A DNA stretch of 64,000 nt. Source: Polydactylus sextarius. Its lineage: Eukaryota; Chordata; Actinopteri; Polynemidae. How positions within the stretch are numbered: position 1 is the first letter of the stretch; each line of letters starts with the position of its first letter. The DNA lies in contig CM028931.1 in assembly GCA_016801845.1 (NCBI GenBank), positions 6,345,563 through 6,409,562 of the forward strand, in the 5' to 3' direction. The notes beneath the pieces were generated by a model. That model worked only from the letters and a program-made list of their open reading frames with translations, ran no database searches and was not told the origin of the DNA. The translations under genes and the position numbers were made by a program. Positions 45,837 through 58,299 of this stretch are shown in pieces.

Positions 45837-46830
45837 GTCGGTCTGTCTGGAAACCCCTCACACACCCCCCCCACCACCACCTATTCAGCATTGGGACCAG
45901 AGGGTCTGCTGTTATTGGTCAACGTCTGAACGGGAAACTGAAAAGAACAAACAAACACGTACATTCACACACGCACAAACACAAGATCAGATTCGTCATT
46001 CTCTTCCTTCTAGAACACATGACTACGGTGGTGCAGGTATGCGGTATTAAATGTGTTCGGACACATTTGTGTACATAGAAATAGCAGTTAGACGTGTAGG
46101 AGTGAAAACACAAGTTCTGTTTCCTGACTAAAACATTAGCTTGACTTCCTCTGGTCTTTGCGACGGGACAGACCATCCGGGTCTGTCGATGTACTTTCTG
46201 CCTCCTACGTCTGCTCGCTCCATTCCCTCTGACACTGCAGACCCCGTTCGTCTGGTTCAACCCCGGGACGAACCACAAATCAACGGGACACAGCGGGAGC
46301 CGCCACGGACACGAGGGAACTCGTGCATTAAGGAAACGCGAGCTGAAGTCGTTTTCTTTGTTCGATCATTGCAAACGTCAAACCAAAATTTTTCACCGAA
46401 CGAATTCATTAAGGTTGAGCTTGTTAATACTGAAAATCCTCCAACACATCATCTTTTCAGGAACTTTACAGGAGAGGTTGTTCTTACATTAACTCAGTAT
46501 GATGACTGTTTTTCCAGTGATGTGATGGATTTTTCCTCCAAAAGCTCATCTGTTTTTTCAGTAAATGTATATACACTTAAACATCTCTTTTCCATTGACA
46601 TATATATTTTTTTTCTGAGTTTATGGACTTAAGCTGAGTGTGTGTGTGTGTGTGTAAATATTGAAGCTTCTCTCTTTTGTGCACATTTTTGAAATGTCTT
46701 CATTTCTTCTACCTTTTAGGGATTAAAAGTGTCTAGATTGTTTAAGGTTTACCAGTTCTGACTACTGTCTGTTTTTTTTTTTTTTTCCAGGCAGCTACAA
46801 TAAAACGCAAACTCAGAAAAAGCTACTTTT
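45837..46830 (+). other. kinase 3' UTR
   Basis: Non-coding sequence after the TGA at 45834-45836. AATAAA at 46799-46804 is followed by a long T run (46859-46875), and a second AATAAA lies at 46992-46997. The first is taken as the end. The open frame at 46141-46632 inside this stretch has no domain features and is probably chance. A (GT)n tract lies at 46637-46655. Confidence 0.5.
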
Positions 46831-47084
46831 ATTAAAATGTACTGCCTTTACTGCCTTACTTTTTTTTTTTTTTTTCCAATGGAAACAAGGCAGTTTTTTT
46901 TTTTCCAATTATCATTATCAAGAGCCACCGTTTCAGTTTTCATCAGCACATCATGGAAAACTAATGTAACCATGTTCATTTACTCTGCTTAAATAAAAAT
47001 GGAAAAAGAAGATTTCATAAAGTCTCATTTCATTTAACAAATAACAACAATATCGCTCATTACATGTGTTACTTACTGGACTGA

Positions 47085-47475
47085 AGTGACCGAAAGAACG
47101 AGGTCGCAGACACAAGTGGCTGAAATAAGTTTCCTCCGCCAGGTGACTGGGCTCAGCCTTAGAGATAGGGTGAGGAGCTCGGACATCTGGGAAGGACTCG
47201 GAGTAGAGCTGCTGCTTCTCTACGTTGTGAGGGGCCAACTGAGGTGGCTAGGACATCTGATTAGGATACCCCCTGGACGCCTACCAAGGGAGGTGTTCTG
47301 GGCATGCCCATCTGGGAGGAGGCCCCAGGGATGACTATGACTGGTGTCAAGTCTGGCATGGGAACGCCTCGGAGGAGATGCTGGAAGTGGCCGGGGAGAG
47401 GAGGGTCTGGGCCTCACTACTTAGGCTGTTGTCCCCGCGACCCGGACCTACCAGATAAAGCAGAAGAGAATCGAA
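47085..47475 (+). mobile_element. 3' end of a LINE-type retrotransposon
   Basis: The plus strand reads GQLRWLGHLIRIPPGRLPRE followed by VFWACPSGRRPQG. This is the C-terminal tail typical of LINE reverse transcriptases in fish (RWFGHL-RMP-GRLP...GRRPRG type), and it continues through tggaagtggccggggagagg to cagataaagcagaagagaat. Frame breaks occur after the GRRPQG stretch. The copy is 5'-truncated, as is usual for LINEs, and not functional. The subfamily is not assigned. Confidence 0.75.
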
Positions 47476-48849
47476 CGGAACTTACTCGGTTGAGTTTATG
47501 TCAGTATTCTGTAATTAAATTTACGTTCAATTACATACAGCCAAAGGGACTTCCAGACAAGGATTAACAATCAAGATACAAAGAAGAAGTTTTAGAAAGA
47601 ATACCACTAGGGAAGAGCTGACAGAGGGTGAGTGTGCAGAAAAGATTCAAGTGCAGGTGAAATAGAGGGGCCAGAAGGTAGGGAAGTACAGGGTAAAGGC
47701 ACATTTATGCTCTATACAGGATATGCATATGGATGGAGCTTTTCGTCCATCTTGTGCATAATTTGATCCATTTTCAGAAAGCTCACTCATCCATAGCAGT
47801 ACGCAACAAACCACTGGGAATCATGGGGGCAGTGTTGCGCAGTATAAGCTCATAAATTCTGTTTTTTTGGTGTAAAAATGATTTTTGGATATGCAAAACA
47901 TGATAACAAGTTGTTTTTATTTATGTTTGCTGGAAAAAATTGTATGTCTGAAATAATATAAAATGTTTAGCCCTGATCAGCTTCCATTGCATCTCAGCTG
48001 CATTGAAAAAGAGGGCAACCCTCAATCAATCAATTCACTCAATGGTTGACATGTTATAAGCTAGATCACTGGTGTGGGCTAAAAACAAAGAATGTAATCA
48101 AAAGGATGAAGTAAAATCATGAACTAAACTCATACACACTCATATAAAGCAGCCTGCTTTGTCTAGTAAATGGTTAATCAGAGTAAATGATGAAACAACA
48201 TCTTAATTTTTGTTTGCAGCACCTGTGTGGGCGAGCTGCTTTCATGTGTGGTTAGAGAAGCACTTCGTACCATTCTGAGGAGCTGTTAATTCTCTCTTTG
48301 AAGCAAAGCCTTTTAACATAATCAGCCTGGAAACATAATGGAAATGTTACCAATCAACGGACTGCAGTGAGGCTCCACTTAGAAGAAAACCTTTAGTAAG
48401 AATTTGCTTCAGACACACACCACCATACGTAACATTAAGGCTCTGCACAAACTCATCATCATCAAAAAGAAAAAAAGATGATGAAATATTCAATGGCTCC
48501 TTTCAGGCTTCTCAACAACACCAGAATATAAAGAAAAGACTTGATGAGGATGAATTATGCAGACGCTGTTCTTTTAAGAGTGAGTGTGTGTTTGGTCTGA
48601 TGAGGGCCATGATGGGATGTACAGCTCTTTGACTGCATGAGGTCAGATGAGAAAAGAAGAAGAAGGGAAGGTTTCAAATGAAAACTACTGCACTTACGTG
48701 TCCTGGAGTATTAGGGCCATGTTGGGGTAAACAATAATGCGCAGAAAACTATAATTTCAGCCATTTCCTCCTCCACAAAAGTCTCCTGCAACAATTATTT
48801 CAAAGTCTTTACACTTGTAATAATGTGGTGTCGATAAGCCAAAAGATGA
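47476..48849. other. intergenic, nothing recognised
   Basis: Non-coding sequence without recognised repeats or exons. It contains purine-rich stretches at 47570-47690 and 48640-48670. Confidence 0.4.
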
Positions 48850-48945
48850 ACTACTTCCTTGTTCTCTCCATTGTCACCAAAATGTGGAAAATGTTACGTT
48901 TCTCTATGTAAAATGCCTTGAGATTAATGTTCCACATCCAGGCGC
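48850..48945 (-). repeat. dispersed repeat R1 fragment, reversed
   Basis: On the minus strand it reads atctcaaggcattttacata, then gagaaacgtaacattttcca and gacaatggagagaacaagga, matching the centre of the R1 copies at 824 and 11189. It abuts the Penelope-type end next to it. Confidence 0.65.
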
Positions 48946-49085
48946 TTGGTTGATTCACAAAATTCTTCCCAATAGTCCTTATTTAGTAGGGTAAAGCTTT
49001 AAAAAACACCAACGCGTATCGGCCATAGAGCCCTCATCACAGTGCATAACAAAGAGGCAAAGAACAGCCCAATTACAGCACCATT
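48946..49085 (-). mobile_element. Penelope-like element 3' end with decayed hammerhead-like core
   Basis: On the minus strand the segment runs gtgatgagggctctatggcc, then gatacgcgttgg, followed by ttttttaaagctttacccta and ggactattgggaagaatttt. The string (c)tgatga..ggc..ggccgaaacgcgttg is the conserved end region of Penelope-like elements and forms a minimal hammerhead ribozyme in intact copies (published for this class). Here the CUGAUGA and GAAA boxes each carry one substitution (gtgatga, gata), so self-cleavage is not expected. No reverse transcriptase is attached. Confidence 0.5.
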
Positions 49086-49188
49086 CACCTCAGGTGTGCC
49101 ATTCATGTTATTTCTTTTCACCACTGGGGGCAGTAATCAACACTACAGTGTGACCTTCAGAGGCGTAACCAAACAGATTCTATATGGA

Positions 49189-49660
49189 GCCTAAGTCACG
49201 TCCATCTAGTTCCGGTCCATGGGTCCTATACTCATAAAACTTATGCACAAGAGTCAATGGAGAGATAAAAATTATTTTCTGGTTTAAAATTCACAAATAT
49301 CACATGTGAAAACCACAGAGCGAGCACTGTTTAGTGACAGGCAGCAACGTAAATGTTCATCTCGCTAAATTTACGCAACCGTCAATTTCGGACGGCTAAC
49401 GTCAGGTTAAGAGCTAGCTACAGCTAACCTAGGAAAATATCTCACCTCTTCAGTCGGGAAAACCAGTAACGTATTTTCAGAAGCAGATAAATCTACAATT
49501 AAACCACAAACATAGCCTTGACTCAAACTAATAGTTATCATTTAAATTAAGATTCAGGATGTGTGTGATTCAGGGTGGAAGTCAAAGTGGAAAAGAAAAT
49601 CATTTTTATCTCTCCATTGACTTTCATTCATTTTTTTTTCAATCTAAGGACCCAATAGGC
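49189..49660 (+). mobile_element. short inverted-repeat element, family 'M1', copy 4
   Basis: It begins gcctaagtcacgtccatcta then gttccggtccatgggtccta, and ends ttgactttcattcatttttt with caatctaaggaccca. It contains the full middle part shared with copies 2 and 3. It is the most complete copy for the left end. Confidence 0.7.
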
Positions 49661-52599
49661 CAAACAGAAAGCTCCTTTTTGAGACAGATTAAATAGTTTG
49701 TCCAAATAGAAAAAATTATAAGCACATAAACACAACATCATATATACCACAGTGTTCAACAAGATGAAGAAGTGAATACAAGATGGGAAACACATTTTAT
49801 GAGGGGATTATTCTGTTTATACTTTGGTCTTTTGGGCATCAGTGACAGTTATCTGTTCTAGAGATCAACTTCCAGGACGGTGAAAAATGAAAAAGAGGAA
49901 AACATCCTCAGCAGTGATTCTGGTCCTCACTAGTGTTTAGCCTCCCTCATTTCACACAGTGTCAAGTTTCATGGTGACAGCACAAGATGTAAAGGATGTC
50001 CTGTTGGGTTAGGGTTCAATAGGCCCTGCAGGACATTTTCTGGTCTGCTGAACGTGTTCAGTGGCTGTGGGTGTTGTTGTTGTTGTTGTCTAAAAATGTC
50101 CAGACTCAAAGAGACATGTTGAGCACATTGAAGATTAAAAAAATGCTTCACAAAATTCGTTCAGCTCTAAACAGAAGATGGTGACACACAGTTCAGCTTA
50201 ATTAAAAAAACAATGTTTCCTGTGTGGTTTATTTTATATCAGATGGTCATGGTGGTGGCTATTCTCTGTGTTTATTCTCGGTTCTTCTTTAATCACAGTT
50301 GGCAGTGGGACATCACCTCAAATCCATCATTATGAACTATTGTTGAGCAGAAAAAAACTTTATAATATACAACTTCTAAAGGAAATACACAATATAACAC
50401 AATATAATACCAGAGTATTACTGTCAGGCATGTAACATCCAAAACGGGAAACTTGTCTGCAACTCTAAAGAACAACAAACACATGCATTGGTCAACCATA
50501 ACCCAATGATAACTGCCTGATATTGTGACACCAAAACAACTCTGACCATTCAAAACTTGCAGTGTCTCAATTCAGACACTCAAATAGCCTCAAATTGCTG
50601 TTCACTTATCGGAAATGACAATTTTAATGTTGTCTTCTTTTTAATGGTGAATCGTCACTGGACAGAACGTTAATCATATATTTGGCTCCATGTCTCATGT
50701 GAGGTGGAGATGGAGACGCCATCTTCTGCTACGTAGCCAAGATAGTGTCATTGAGGTTTGAGAAGTGTCCATCATTCACACTCAACTTTCTGACTGTAAT
50801 GAGTGAAACCATCCAGGTATTAACACTTCACTGCATTTCACCATACCTGACATGCTATAAATCAATACTAACACCCGCCCAGAGCCCAAATGAATATTCG
50901 AGCGCAGATTGTGCCATCTTCAATCGGTGTAATTGCTGCACACTGAGAGCCATCCAACGCACCAACACTCTGAAGATCGTTTTCTGACGAAAGATTTTGG
51001 CCCTCGGCCTGAATTACTTGCCGACCCATGAAATATACAATTTAAGACATACAGCTGGACATTAGATCTCTGAAGGTGAAGATAATGGTATCTGTGTTAT
51101 TATTGCACCTAATTGTAACAGTATAAAATGTCTCTTCCTGGTTTCCCTCTTTTCTTTACAGCAGTTCCTATGTCAGGTCAGACCACACACGTGTGAGTGA
51201 GACACTGACTCACCAGGTTTCCTGCATTTTTTAGTACTGACCACTGCTGACTGAGAACATCCCATAAGAGTTGCAGCGCTGTTGTTGTTCACTTCACCCA
51301 TCAGTGGTCCTAACGTCAAGGCAGATGTGTACTATAGATATGGTATTCTCTGATTGTCCACAGGGTGGCGATGATCGCTCAACCATGACTCTTCACTGTC
51401 TCAGGCTCCATAGCTTGAATTACAGGTCAATTCAGCTTCAGTCGTTTTCAACTATCTAGCATTTTATCCTGGTACCTCCAAGCCCATTGTCCACCCAATG
51501 GACATGTTTCTTTACTATTTGCCAGCAGCTCACTTGGGACATTGTGAGAAGTTTCCTTTCCCTTATATCAGTCGTTTTGATCTCCTCCCTCAGCCAGCTT
51601 ATTATACCTGCAAGGTATCTGATGACTGGTGTGCGTGTGGATGACTTGGACTTTGTTCTGTACCTTGATCTGACTTTTCAGGACCTGTCTCACTCTTTAT
51701 AGGCATTTGGTTGTAGCTTCTTTCTCCTCATGGTTTCCATTTGCCTGTAATGTTGTAAAATGTTGTTGATGTTGTAAAATTTTGAATATTGACCGCCTTG
51801 TTTCAATGATGCCTCTCTTTAATACCAATAAATAACACCCCCTACTTCCCTAAGTGAATCACCAACTTGGTTGAAATGTAACCAGCCATCTGTGAAAGCA
51901 CTTGTTACTAATGAATATGGAGCAGCCGTAATTGGCAGTGTGATCATGCTGCTCAGGTGTGTATCAAACTTGATGGTCTGCGGCTGAATGTAGATCTGTT
52001 TAATCCTGTTTAAAAAGGAAAAATGAACATGTGGAAAACAGAGCAGTGGAGAACTGAGAGCAGTATGTAATTGTAAATGTAATTAGTTTCTCACTAGATG
52101 GCAGTAAAGAATAAGTTGTAGTATGTGGTGGTGGGGCAGGGGTTTGGCATTGATTTGTTTGTTTTCTGCTATTTGCTATGAATTAAAAATTGCTCCCCAG
52201 GGGAAACTCTCCACTGTTTTTGATTGTTTTTGATATTGCCTCCTCCCTTACTTTTCATTTTCCATTTGATTTTTGCCTACAGGCTGTCTGGCTTATTACT
52301 GTCTCCACAGTGTAGTCATGTTGGCTGTGATTCAGACAAGGCAGAGACCAGATCCCAAATGAAATCTGGCAATTTGTTCCGACACGTTTATTCCCTCTCC
52401 TTTGTTTTTACCGTTCTCTCAAACATAAACTATGAACTTCTCTAAAATGATGCCTTGAATCTTTTTGGACCTACAACATTCTATCCAAACTGCTTTTTTA
52501 AAGACATTTTTTTAAAATAAGATCTAGATAAATCTAGAGTAAATATATGTAGATATGGTCTAAATAAGAAAAATGCAGTAAAAGACAATAAAATGAAAT
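49661..52599. other. intergenic, repeat fragments only
   Basis: No gene was recognised. A fragment at about 51225-51320 (tactgaccactgctgactga, cacttcacccatcagtggtc) looks like a decayed transposon end of a kind frequent in fish. The rest, including the short open frames near 50745-50987 and 51487-51702, shows no domain feature. Confidence 0.4.
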
Positions 52600-52835
52600 A
52601 GAACTTTAAAGCTGAATACAACAGAGCCACATGAAAGTGACCATGAAGCATGATGACAGTGTTTACACCCTGCTGTTGTACAGTCTGATGGCGGTGGGTG
52701 TAAATGAGTGTCTTGTTCTTGGGTGAAAAAACAATGAACTGAAAGGTGTCTGTGATTGTCCCAGATGGCTCTGATTTTGTCCTCGTCACCCGCTGTTATC
52801 CACAGAGCTGGTTCTCCTCAGTCTATTGAGGCCAT
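52600..52835. repeat. dispersed repeat fragment (ctgttgtacagtctgatggc)
   Basis: It contains ctgttgtacagtctgatggc then ggtgggtgtaaatgagtgtc, and agagctggttctcctcagtc. The wording resembles a retroelement-derived repeat that is frequent in fish, but I cannot name the family. There is no intact frame. Confidence 0.35.
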
Positions 52836-53039
52836 GTCGAGGTCATGTTGTTTTTTTGTTTTCTTAGTGGGTCGAAAACAAGTTGCGTGCACACACGTGT
52901 CAGATGACTAAAAGGTGGCATCCAGATGGCAACGGTGTAATACATATGCTACACCTACACGTGGCGCTGTTCACAGACACAAACAGAACCACCGGACGCT
53001 GGAAGAAGAGCGAGCGCATGCGCATAAAATCCTTCTTCT

Positions 53040-53450
53040 TCTGCTACACACCAATCAAACAAAAGAAAAATGATGATGGTGACCGCAAGCAAGAAAGCAG
53101 AGTCTCTCGTCTGGACTGATGACGAAGTGGAGTCCGAGTGACTCTGGGCAACAAAAACAGCAAATACCAAAAAAAATGTGGACTGGGAGTCATGCCACAC
53201 CAAGTATACGGACATAATGTTGGCTTTTTGGCAGCAGTACTGTGCTGGGGACATGGTTGCAGGCGAAGGACTTTCTTCATGTCGCCCCAACAACATTACC
53301 AAAGTGCAGATTGATGCAAAGCTGAAGGGGGTCTGGAATAAAAACCAACATGCCTTTGACTCCAGGCGTTGGAGTGGCCATGGGTGTGTGGTCCTAATAT
53401 TTTTGGATTGTGCCAGGAAACCTCCAATTGGGTGGGGTTCTTTATTTCTC
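53040..53450 (+). pseudogene. transposon-derived Myb/SANT-like DNA-binding domain remnant
   Basis: The plus strand reads WTDDEVESE (from about 53112), a stop, then NVDWESCHTKYTDIMLAFWQ from 53175, an ITKVQIDAKLKGVWNKNQHA stretch and SRRWSGHGCVVLIFLDCA to about 53420. The order WTDDEVELL...NVDWESC..KY.DI...ITK..I..KLK.IR.KYR.AVDSGRRSGHGRVV is that of a Myb/SANT-like protein carried by DNA transposons in many fish (family pattern from memory). The stop after VESE and a missing helix between the two parts mark it as dead. Transposon ends were not identified. Confidence 0.55.
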
Positions 53451-53520
53451 TTCTGGTCACATGACATAACGGGGTGCTGACATCATCATTAAAAAAAAAA
53501 AAATGTTTGCACTGTCCAGG

Positions 53521-56020
53521 CGCATGGCATTGTCATATTTTCCCATTCTCTAATCATCAGTTATCAGTAAATAACATTTCAGGGCACCGAGAATGCCGGT
53601 GCCATGCGGGTGAACAGCCATAACTATAAAATAATTTATTTGTTTCGACCTAAAAATGTTCCTGTGTGGACATGCCGAGTCTGTTGGCCTGTTCAGAGTG
53701 ATGAAGCCTTCAATGGTCTGATAAACAGGCCTACAGAGCAAGGTGAGACCTAAAAAAGGACATTAGAAGAACCAAGGGCAGGTACGGACAGCCTGTAGAG
53801 GGTCACTTTGAGACCAAAGACCCCCAGAACATGTGGAGACCCTTCAAAACGCTAACTGACTACAAGTGCAACACCACACTGGTTAGTCAGGACAAGGTCC
53901 TCCCAGGTGTACTGAGCTGCTTTTTCACCTCTTGTGATGAACAACACAGCAGGTTAACAGCAGGAAAAACTCAGCCTGGGGTAGAGATGGGTATCATGGA
54001 TTTTATTGGTATTGGTTGTTAGATCTCCAGATTATAACCCCTGTACAGGAGGTCTGGACCAGCTCTCCGTCCCTCGGGTTAGGGCTCTCAGCAGTGACGG
54101 TGCTCACTAGCCACTGATTCTGAAGCCTTAAGCTGGTGCGAGGAGATTTGCCTAACTACTCACTGTATACATCTGAGTGCCTATCCCTCTTACTCTGATG
54201 TTGCCCCGAGACTAAGCAGCCCTCGAGTCACTGGACACCACCAGCCACGCCCGTTAACTACAGCTCTCCCCTAAACGATCGGTGCACTTGGTATGGTTGT
54301 TAGGATAATATTCTGCGACCTGGGTTCACAAGGATCACAAGGATACGTTTTAATTTTAAAGAACTAGAACAACCTGTCAGAATCTTGGATATTATTAACA
54401 CACACACCCTCTACATTACTGTCTGAGAAGGGTATAATGATTCAATGTCCACAATTTCTGCTTTAAATGCAATTTAGAATATTTATTTTTAGCAATGGCA
54501 AAGCAAAACAGCTCAATAATATTTCAATCATCAATAGTATTCATAAACTAATCGAATACTGTCTAATTATAATAAGTATACTCATGAGTCGATGTTGTTG
54601 GGTGGTATAGTTGATTTTTGGATGTAGAGATGGAGGGAAACACAACGTGGCCTTTGCTGGAGTCCTTTCAGTCCCACTACAGCCCCGGACTTGAGGTGGG
54701 AGACCTCGACCCCGTCCGAGGTCCCAGAGTCTCCCGCCGGTCTGGACTTATGTAGTCGGGAAGAGCAGGATCGCTTTTGAAGAAACAAATAGTAATCCAC
54801 TGCCCGGTGGCAACTTTGTAGAATCTCTCCTTGTATTTAACTTGATAAGGTTAGTGGATCTTTTTCACTGCGATGTCTTGAGATGATATCTCTGCTCCGC
54901 TGAACTCCGTCTCCACTTGGTTGATGGCACAAGGAGGGGTCCTCCGTAGTCAATCCTCTTCAGTAGGCGACCGTAGTTGGAAGAAACACAGAGTCAGGCA
55001 AGACTCTGTCTTTTATTCTATATCGACTCCTTTGTCCCCTTGTTCCTCTTTTTTGGTATGACCATCACCCCGATCATCCTCGGGTGGTTTTCCATCAGTC
55101 TCTATTACATTCAAATGTCCATCCTTCCCTCATCACCCAGCCACTCTCCTATATTTAACTTTCTATCCTTAACTACAGAATTATCAACCTGGCTGACTTA
55201 CGCACATTTGATACACTCCTTATGTACTGTGTACTCAATCATTGTTACATGCATACATAAATCAAAACACATTGTTTAATACTTGATCATTATTAACTAT
55301 CATTTTTTGATTATTACATTTCAATTTCTCATTCTTTTTATCCAATTTTATCTTTGGCATTTGTCCTCTATAGCTGCAGTTAGGTACTTCCCTATTCTGG
55401 CAGCTCTGGTACTTTCCTACCCTTCCCCTTTCGGCCAACTTCCTGTTGGAGAAGTTTAGCTGAGGACAACCATTACTTCATTTCTTGTTTTTATCTTGAT
55501 TTGTTACACACACACTTTCCATGATTTGACACACACACACTCTTGACTATATGGTTTTCTATCATCTTATCTTATCTCTCATCGTTTACCCATTTCTTCT
55601 GATTTATAGATTAAATCATCAAAAGTGCTATTGTGCGCGTTACATTAGTATAGCCTAATCATCATGTTACAGACTTTTGTGTTATCACTTTACCCTGTTT
55701 CTTATGATCTTATTTGTAGAGACGTGGAGGGATCTCAACCTTTCTTGACATGGTACCAATACTGCTTATCAGTACCGGTTCCTATCAATACCTCACTCAA
55801 AAACTTATTTGTTTTACATATTAATCTAAATTCATTGCATTTATGCACATGGTGTTACTGTATGCTGTATTGCAATTTTGAGAACACATGAGCTATAATA
55901 TCTTGGATTTTTTTTTAGACTGAACAATGTTATCTTTGGTTATTGGTAATTTGGGGATTGCATGACCGGTGATTATACATCTTAAACTGTGATTGAGGAG
56001 TTAAACAATATCGTTGACAC
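53521..56020. other. intergenic or 5' part of the decayed retroelement
   Basis: No gene was recognised. A balanced-composition block at about 54577-55010 and C-rich text at 54035-54300 could be terminal or leader parts of the following retroelement, but they match nothing that I can name. The sequence at 55280-55670 is T-rich. Confidence 0.35.
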
Positions 56021-56129
56021 ATGACAAACTTCCTTGAATCCTTAAAAATGGAATGTTGGACTATTACTAACCATTTGTTAAACAAGAGCATTAGACTCTC
56101 AGTCCCTTCTCACCACACCCACTTTGCAG

Positions 56130-56430
56130 ACCCACTCGACATTGCCATAAAACTAAAGGACTGGAGACTGTGTGCACAACAGAAATTTCCCATCATGGGA
56201 GACTCAAATGTTGCCAGGTTCCCTCCAGTTCAGCACCAGGACCTACAAGTGGACATACTTCCCTGGTGCCACTTTCCACCATGCAGAATCCATTCTGCTC
56301 ACGACTGCTATCTCCTTTGGTTTAAATAGCAGAAACCAGAAAGCACGCACACCAGCCATTAAACAGTTACAAGGAGCTCTCAGCCAAAATCAAATTTCCA
56401 CAGGCTACTATTTTAGCACCTGAAATTCAT
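56130..56430 (+). pseudogene. retroelement SGNH-esterase-like domain, copy 1 (broken)
   Basis: In one frame the plus strand reads LKDWRLCAQQKFPIMGDSNV then ARFPPVQHQDLQVDILPW. After a shift at about 56255 it continues TFHHAESILLTTAISFGLNS then RNQKARTPAIKQLQGAL. GDSN is the block I serine motif of SGNH/GDSL hydrolases, and FGLN supplies the G-x-N of block III. The final D-x-x-H block is lost. Esterase domains of this kind are known in ORF1 of some CR1-like LINEs. Here the neighbour is a Penelope-like reverse transcriptase. Confidence 0.6.
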
Positions 56431-56899
56431 TTCTCACCCTCTGTCCCATCAAAAGACTGGTTAAATCTCCATAACCACACACACACACACACACATCGAG
56501 AACTGCAATTATATACCCGAACTCTTTATGAAGAATTTTGAGGTGGAGATCGACAAACTACACTGGTCTCATCACACAGCTTCTCGTATGCTTGAGCACT
56601 GCATCAAACAGGTAAACTAAAAAAATCCCCACTTGCCCTTCTTAAGAGGCTGATCCCAACAACAGGCAGTGACAGTAAAATTACACAGCAAACTAGACAT
56701 GATTCACAAAAATATTACAGGAGACTAAAGCTAACGGTGCTCTGGGGATAAAGATATGAGCTGAGACCCTTCACTCCAAAATCTAATTGGACCCCTCTCT
56801 GAGATAAACTAGTGGTGGTGAAGCAAGGTTACAAACAATTACGAAACAAAAAGTATTATTCTAAATTAATAAGACCCATATAGGTAGAAACAACAACTC

Positions 56900-57486
56900 A
56901 AGTTATCCAAAAGCAATAAAAATATAAATTTGATAAGCTAAACAGAGAAATTATTTAACTGGAAATTCTGAACCCAGGCCTAGACAATTTTATTTATTAC
57001 ACAAAATTCATAAAGATAAACCCTTTGAAATTCCCCCAGGGAATCCTACAATTTCAGTATGTCAGCTGAATTCATAGATTACTTAGATCGCTTGGCAACC
57101 AGACACAAAAGTTATTTCACAAAAGTTTAGACTTTGTGGACAAAATTAAAACCAATTCCATCTTGTTTACAATTGACATAGATAGTTTGTCTACCAATAC
57201 TGAAAATACCGGGAAGGTATACAAACTATCAAAACCATATCTAATTAATTCCATGCCAATTCTTCCTACAAATAAAAGGAACAGCAATTGGCAAAAAAAA
57301 ATTGCCCCAGTCTATGCAAATACCTTTATAGTTGAATGGGAGAAATATGAAAAGAAGCCCCTTCATTATTATAGACACCTCGATGATATTTGGGGTATTT
57401 GGACCCAGTCAGAGCAAGAGTTTGACACACGCCTTAATACTTTAAATGATCGTAATCCCCCCATAAAATTAAAAATCTACAATTGA
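56900..57486 (+). pseudogene. Penelope-like reverse transcriptase remnant, copy 1
   Basis: Diagnostic pieces on the plus strand are FYLLHKIHKDKPF (about 56985-57025; the family has LPKIHK), ILFTIDIDSLSTNTE (RT motif A region, 57157-57201), YANTFIVEWEKY (motif B region, near 57315) and YYRHLDDIWGIW (catalytic YxDD region as H-L-D-D, near 57365). Stops occur between the parts, and the frame ends at 57484. These motifs together indicate the Penelope-like class. The GIY-YIG endonuclease that usually follows was not found. Confidence 0.65.
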
Positions 57487-57549
57487 ACACAACTCTTAGC
57501 CATAAAAATTCAAAAAGAAAAACAAAAATTTAAACACACCAATCCGGGA

Positions 57550-58165
57550 AACCTGATGATGAATAGCTCGGCTTGGACTACAATGTGGGCGAAAAGGTTT
57601 TCCCGCTCACGCTTTTGGGACCAGGAGAAGGAACCCGTGGGGTGTGGACAGTACCCTACTTGTCTCTGGCTAGAGACAGGCTCAGTTCCCTGTCCCTAAT
57701 TGGTAGAGCTTCCCTCCACAAAACTGCTGTTGAGGAAGGAAATAACAAAAACTCCAGACTTATGCCTCAGTGGTTCTTCAGGGTAGAACTACACTACAAA
57801 TTTGGCTCACCACACCAGACAAACGTAACCAAGGGCAATGAAGAGCAGCAGATCCTCAACTGGGACAGTTAGTATTAGTATATAAGATGTACTCTTTCAC
57901 TAAGGTGCACTATCTGTGTAATGTGGCTGCTAAACCAGGCAAAGCTGAGCCACGATCCATCTCACGTACAGTGGAGATGCTGCCCTCGATGATCAAACCT
58001 GCATTTCCCTCCTCAGAAACATTGGATCTCATTACAGGGAATGCTAAAAACTGGGGCGATAACACACTGCTCATTTTAGAGGCCCACTACACTGCAACTT
58101 CACAGAACATTTTGACTGATCGTTTCAAAGAGCTGCCTAAGGCTGCCTTTAAGGTGGCCACATGA
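57550..58165 (+). pseudogene. retroelement ORF1-like (gag-like) region, copy 2
   Basis: Two successive open stretches lie upstream of the second esterase-like domain. One includes PQWFFRVELHYKFGSPHQTN (about 57765-57825). The other reads RTVEMLPSMIKPAFPSSETL then DLITGNAKNWGDNTLLILEA (57980-58090). They are on the plus strand in nearby frames and have no similarity that I can name with certainty. Their order before esterase and reverse transcriptase suggests the N-terminal part of the same element. No zinc knuckle was seen. Confidence 0.4.
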
Positions 58166-58299
58166 TGCAGCAAGCACTGCAGAATGTTGTTGGCATTTGA
58201 GGAATGACTCTGGGGACAATTCACCTCCTGCTCGACCTCTACTCCAATGACATCTTTTAGGGCAAAAAGATATATAACATAATATCACCACGTAGTGCA

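Noticed and set aside
46141..46632. A 163-residue open frame after the kinase stop
   Set aside because: It lies within the kinase 3' UTR, has low-complexity ends, no known domain and no sign of its own promoter.
48595..48660. Plus-strand string ctgatgagggcc as a hammerhead ribozyme
   Set aside because: The first GAAA after it is about 50 bases away and no complementary stem II lies between them.
57549..57600. String cctgatgatgaatagctcggc as a hammerhead core at the RT copy 1 end
   Set aside because: No GAAA box or stem pairing follows in the expected place.
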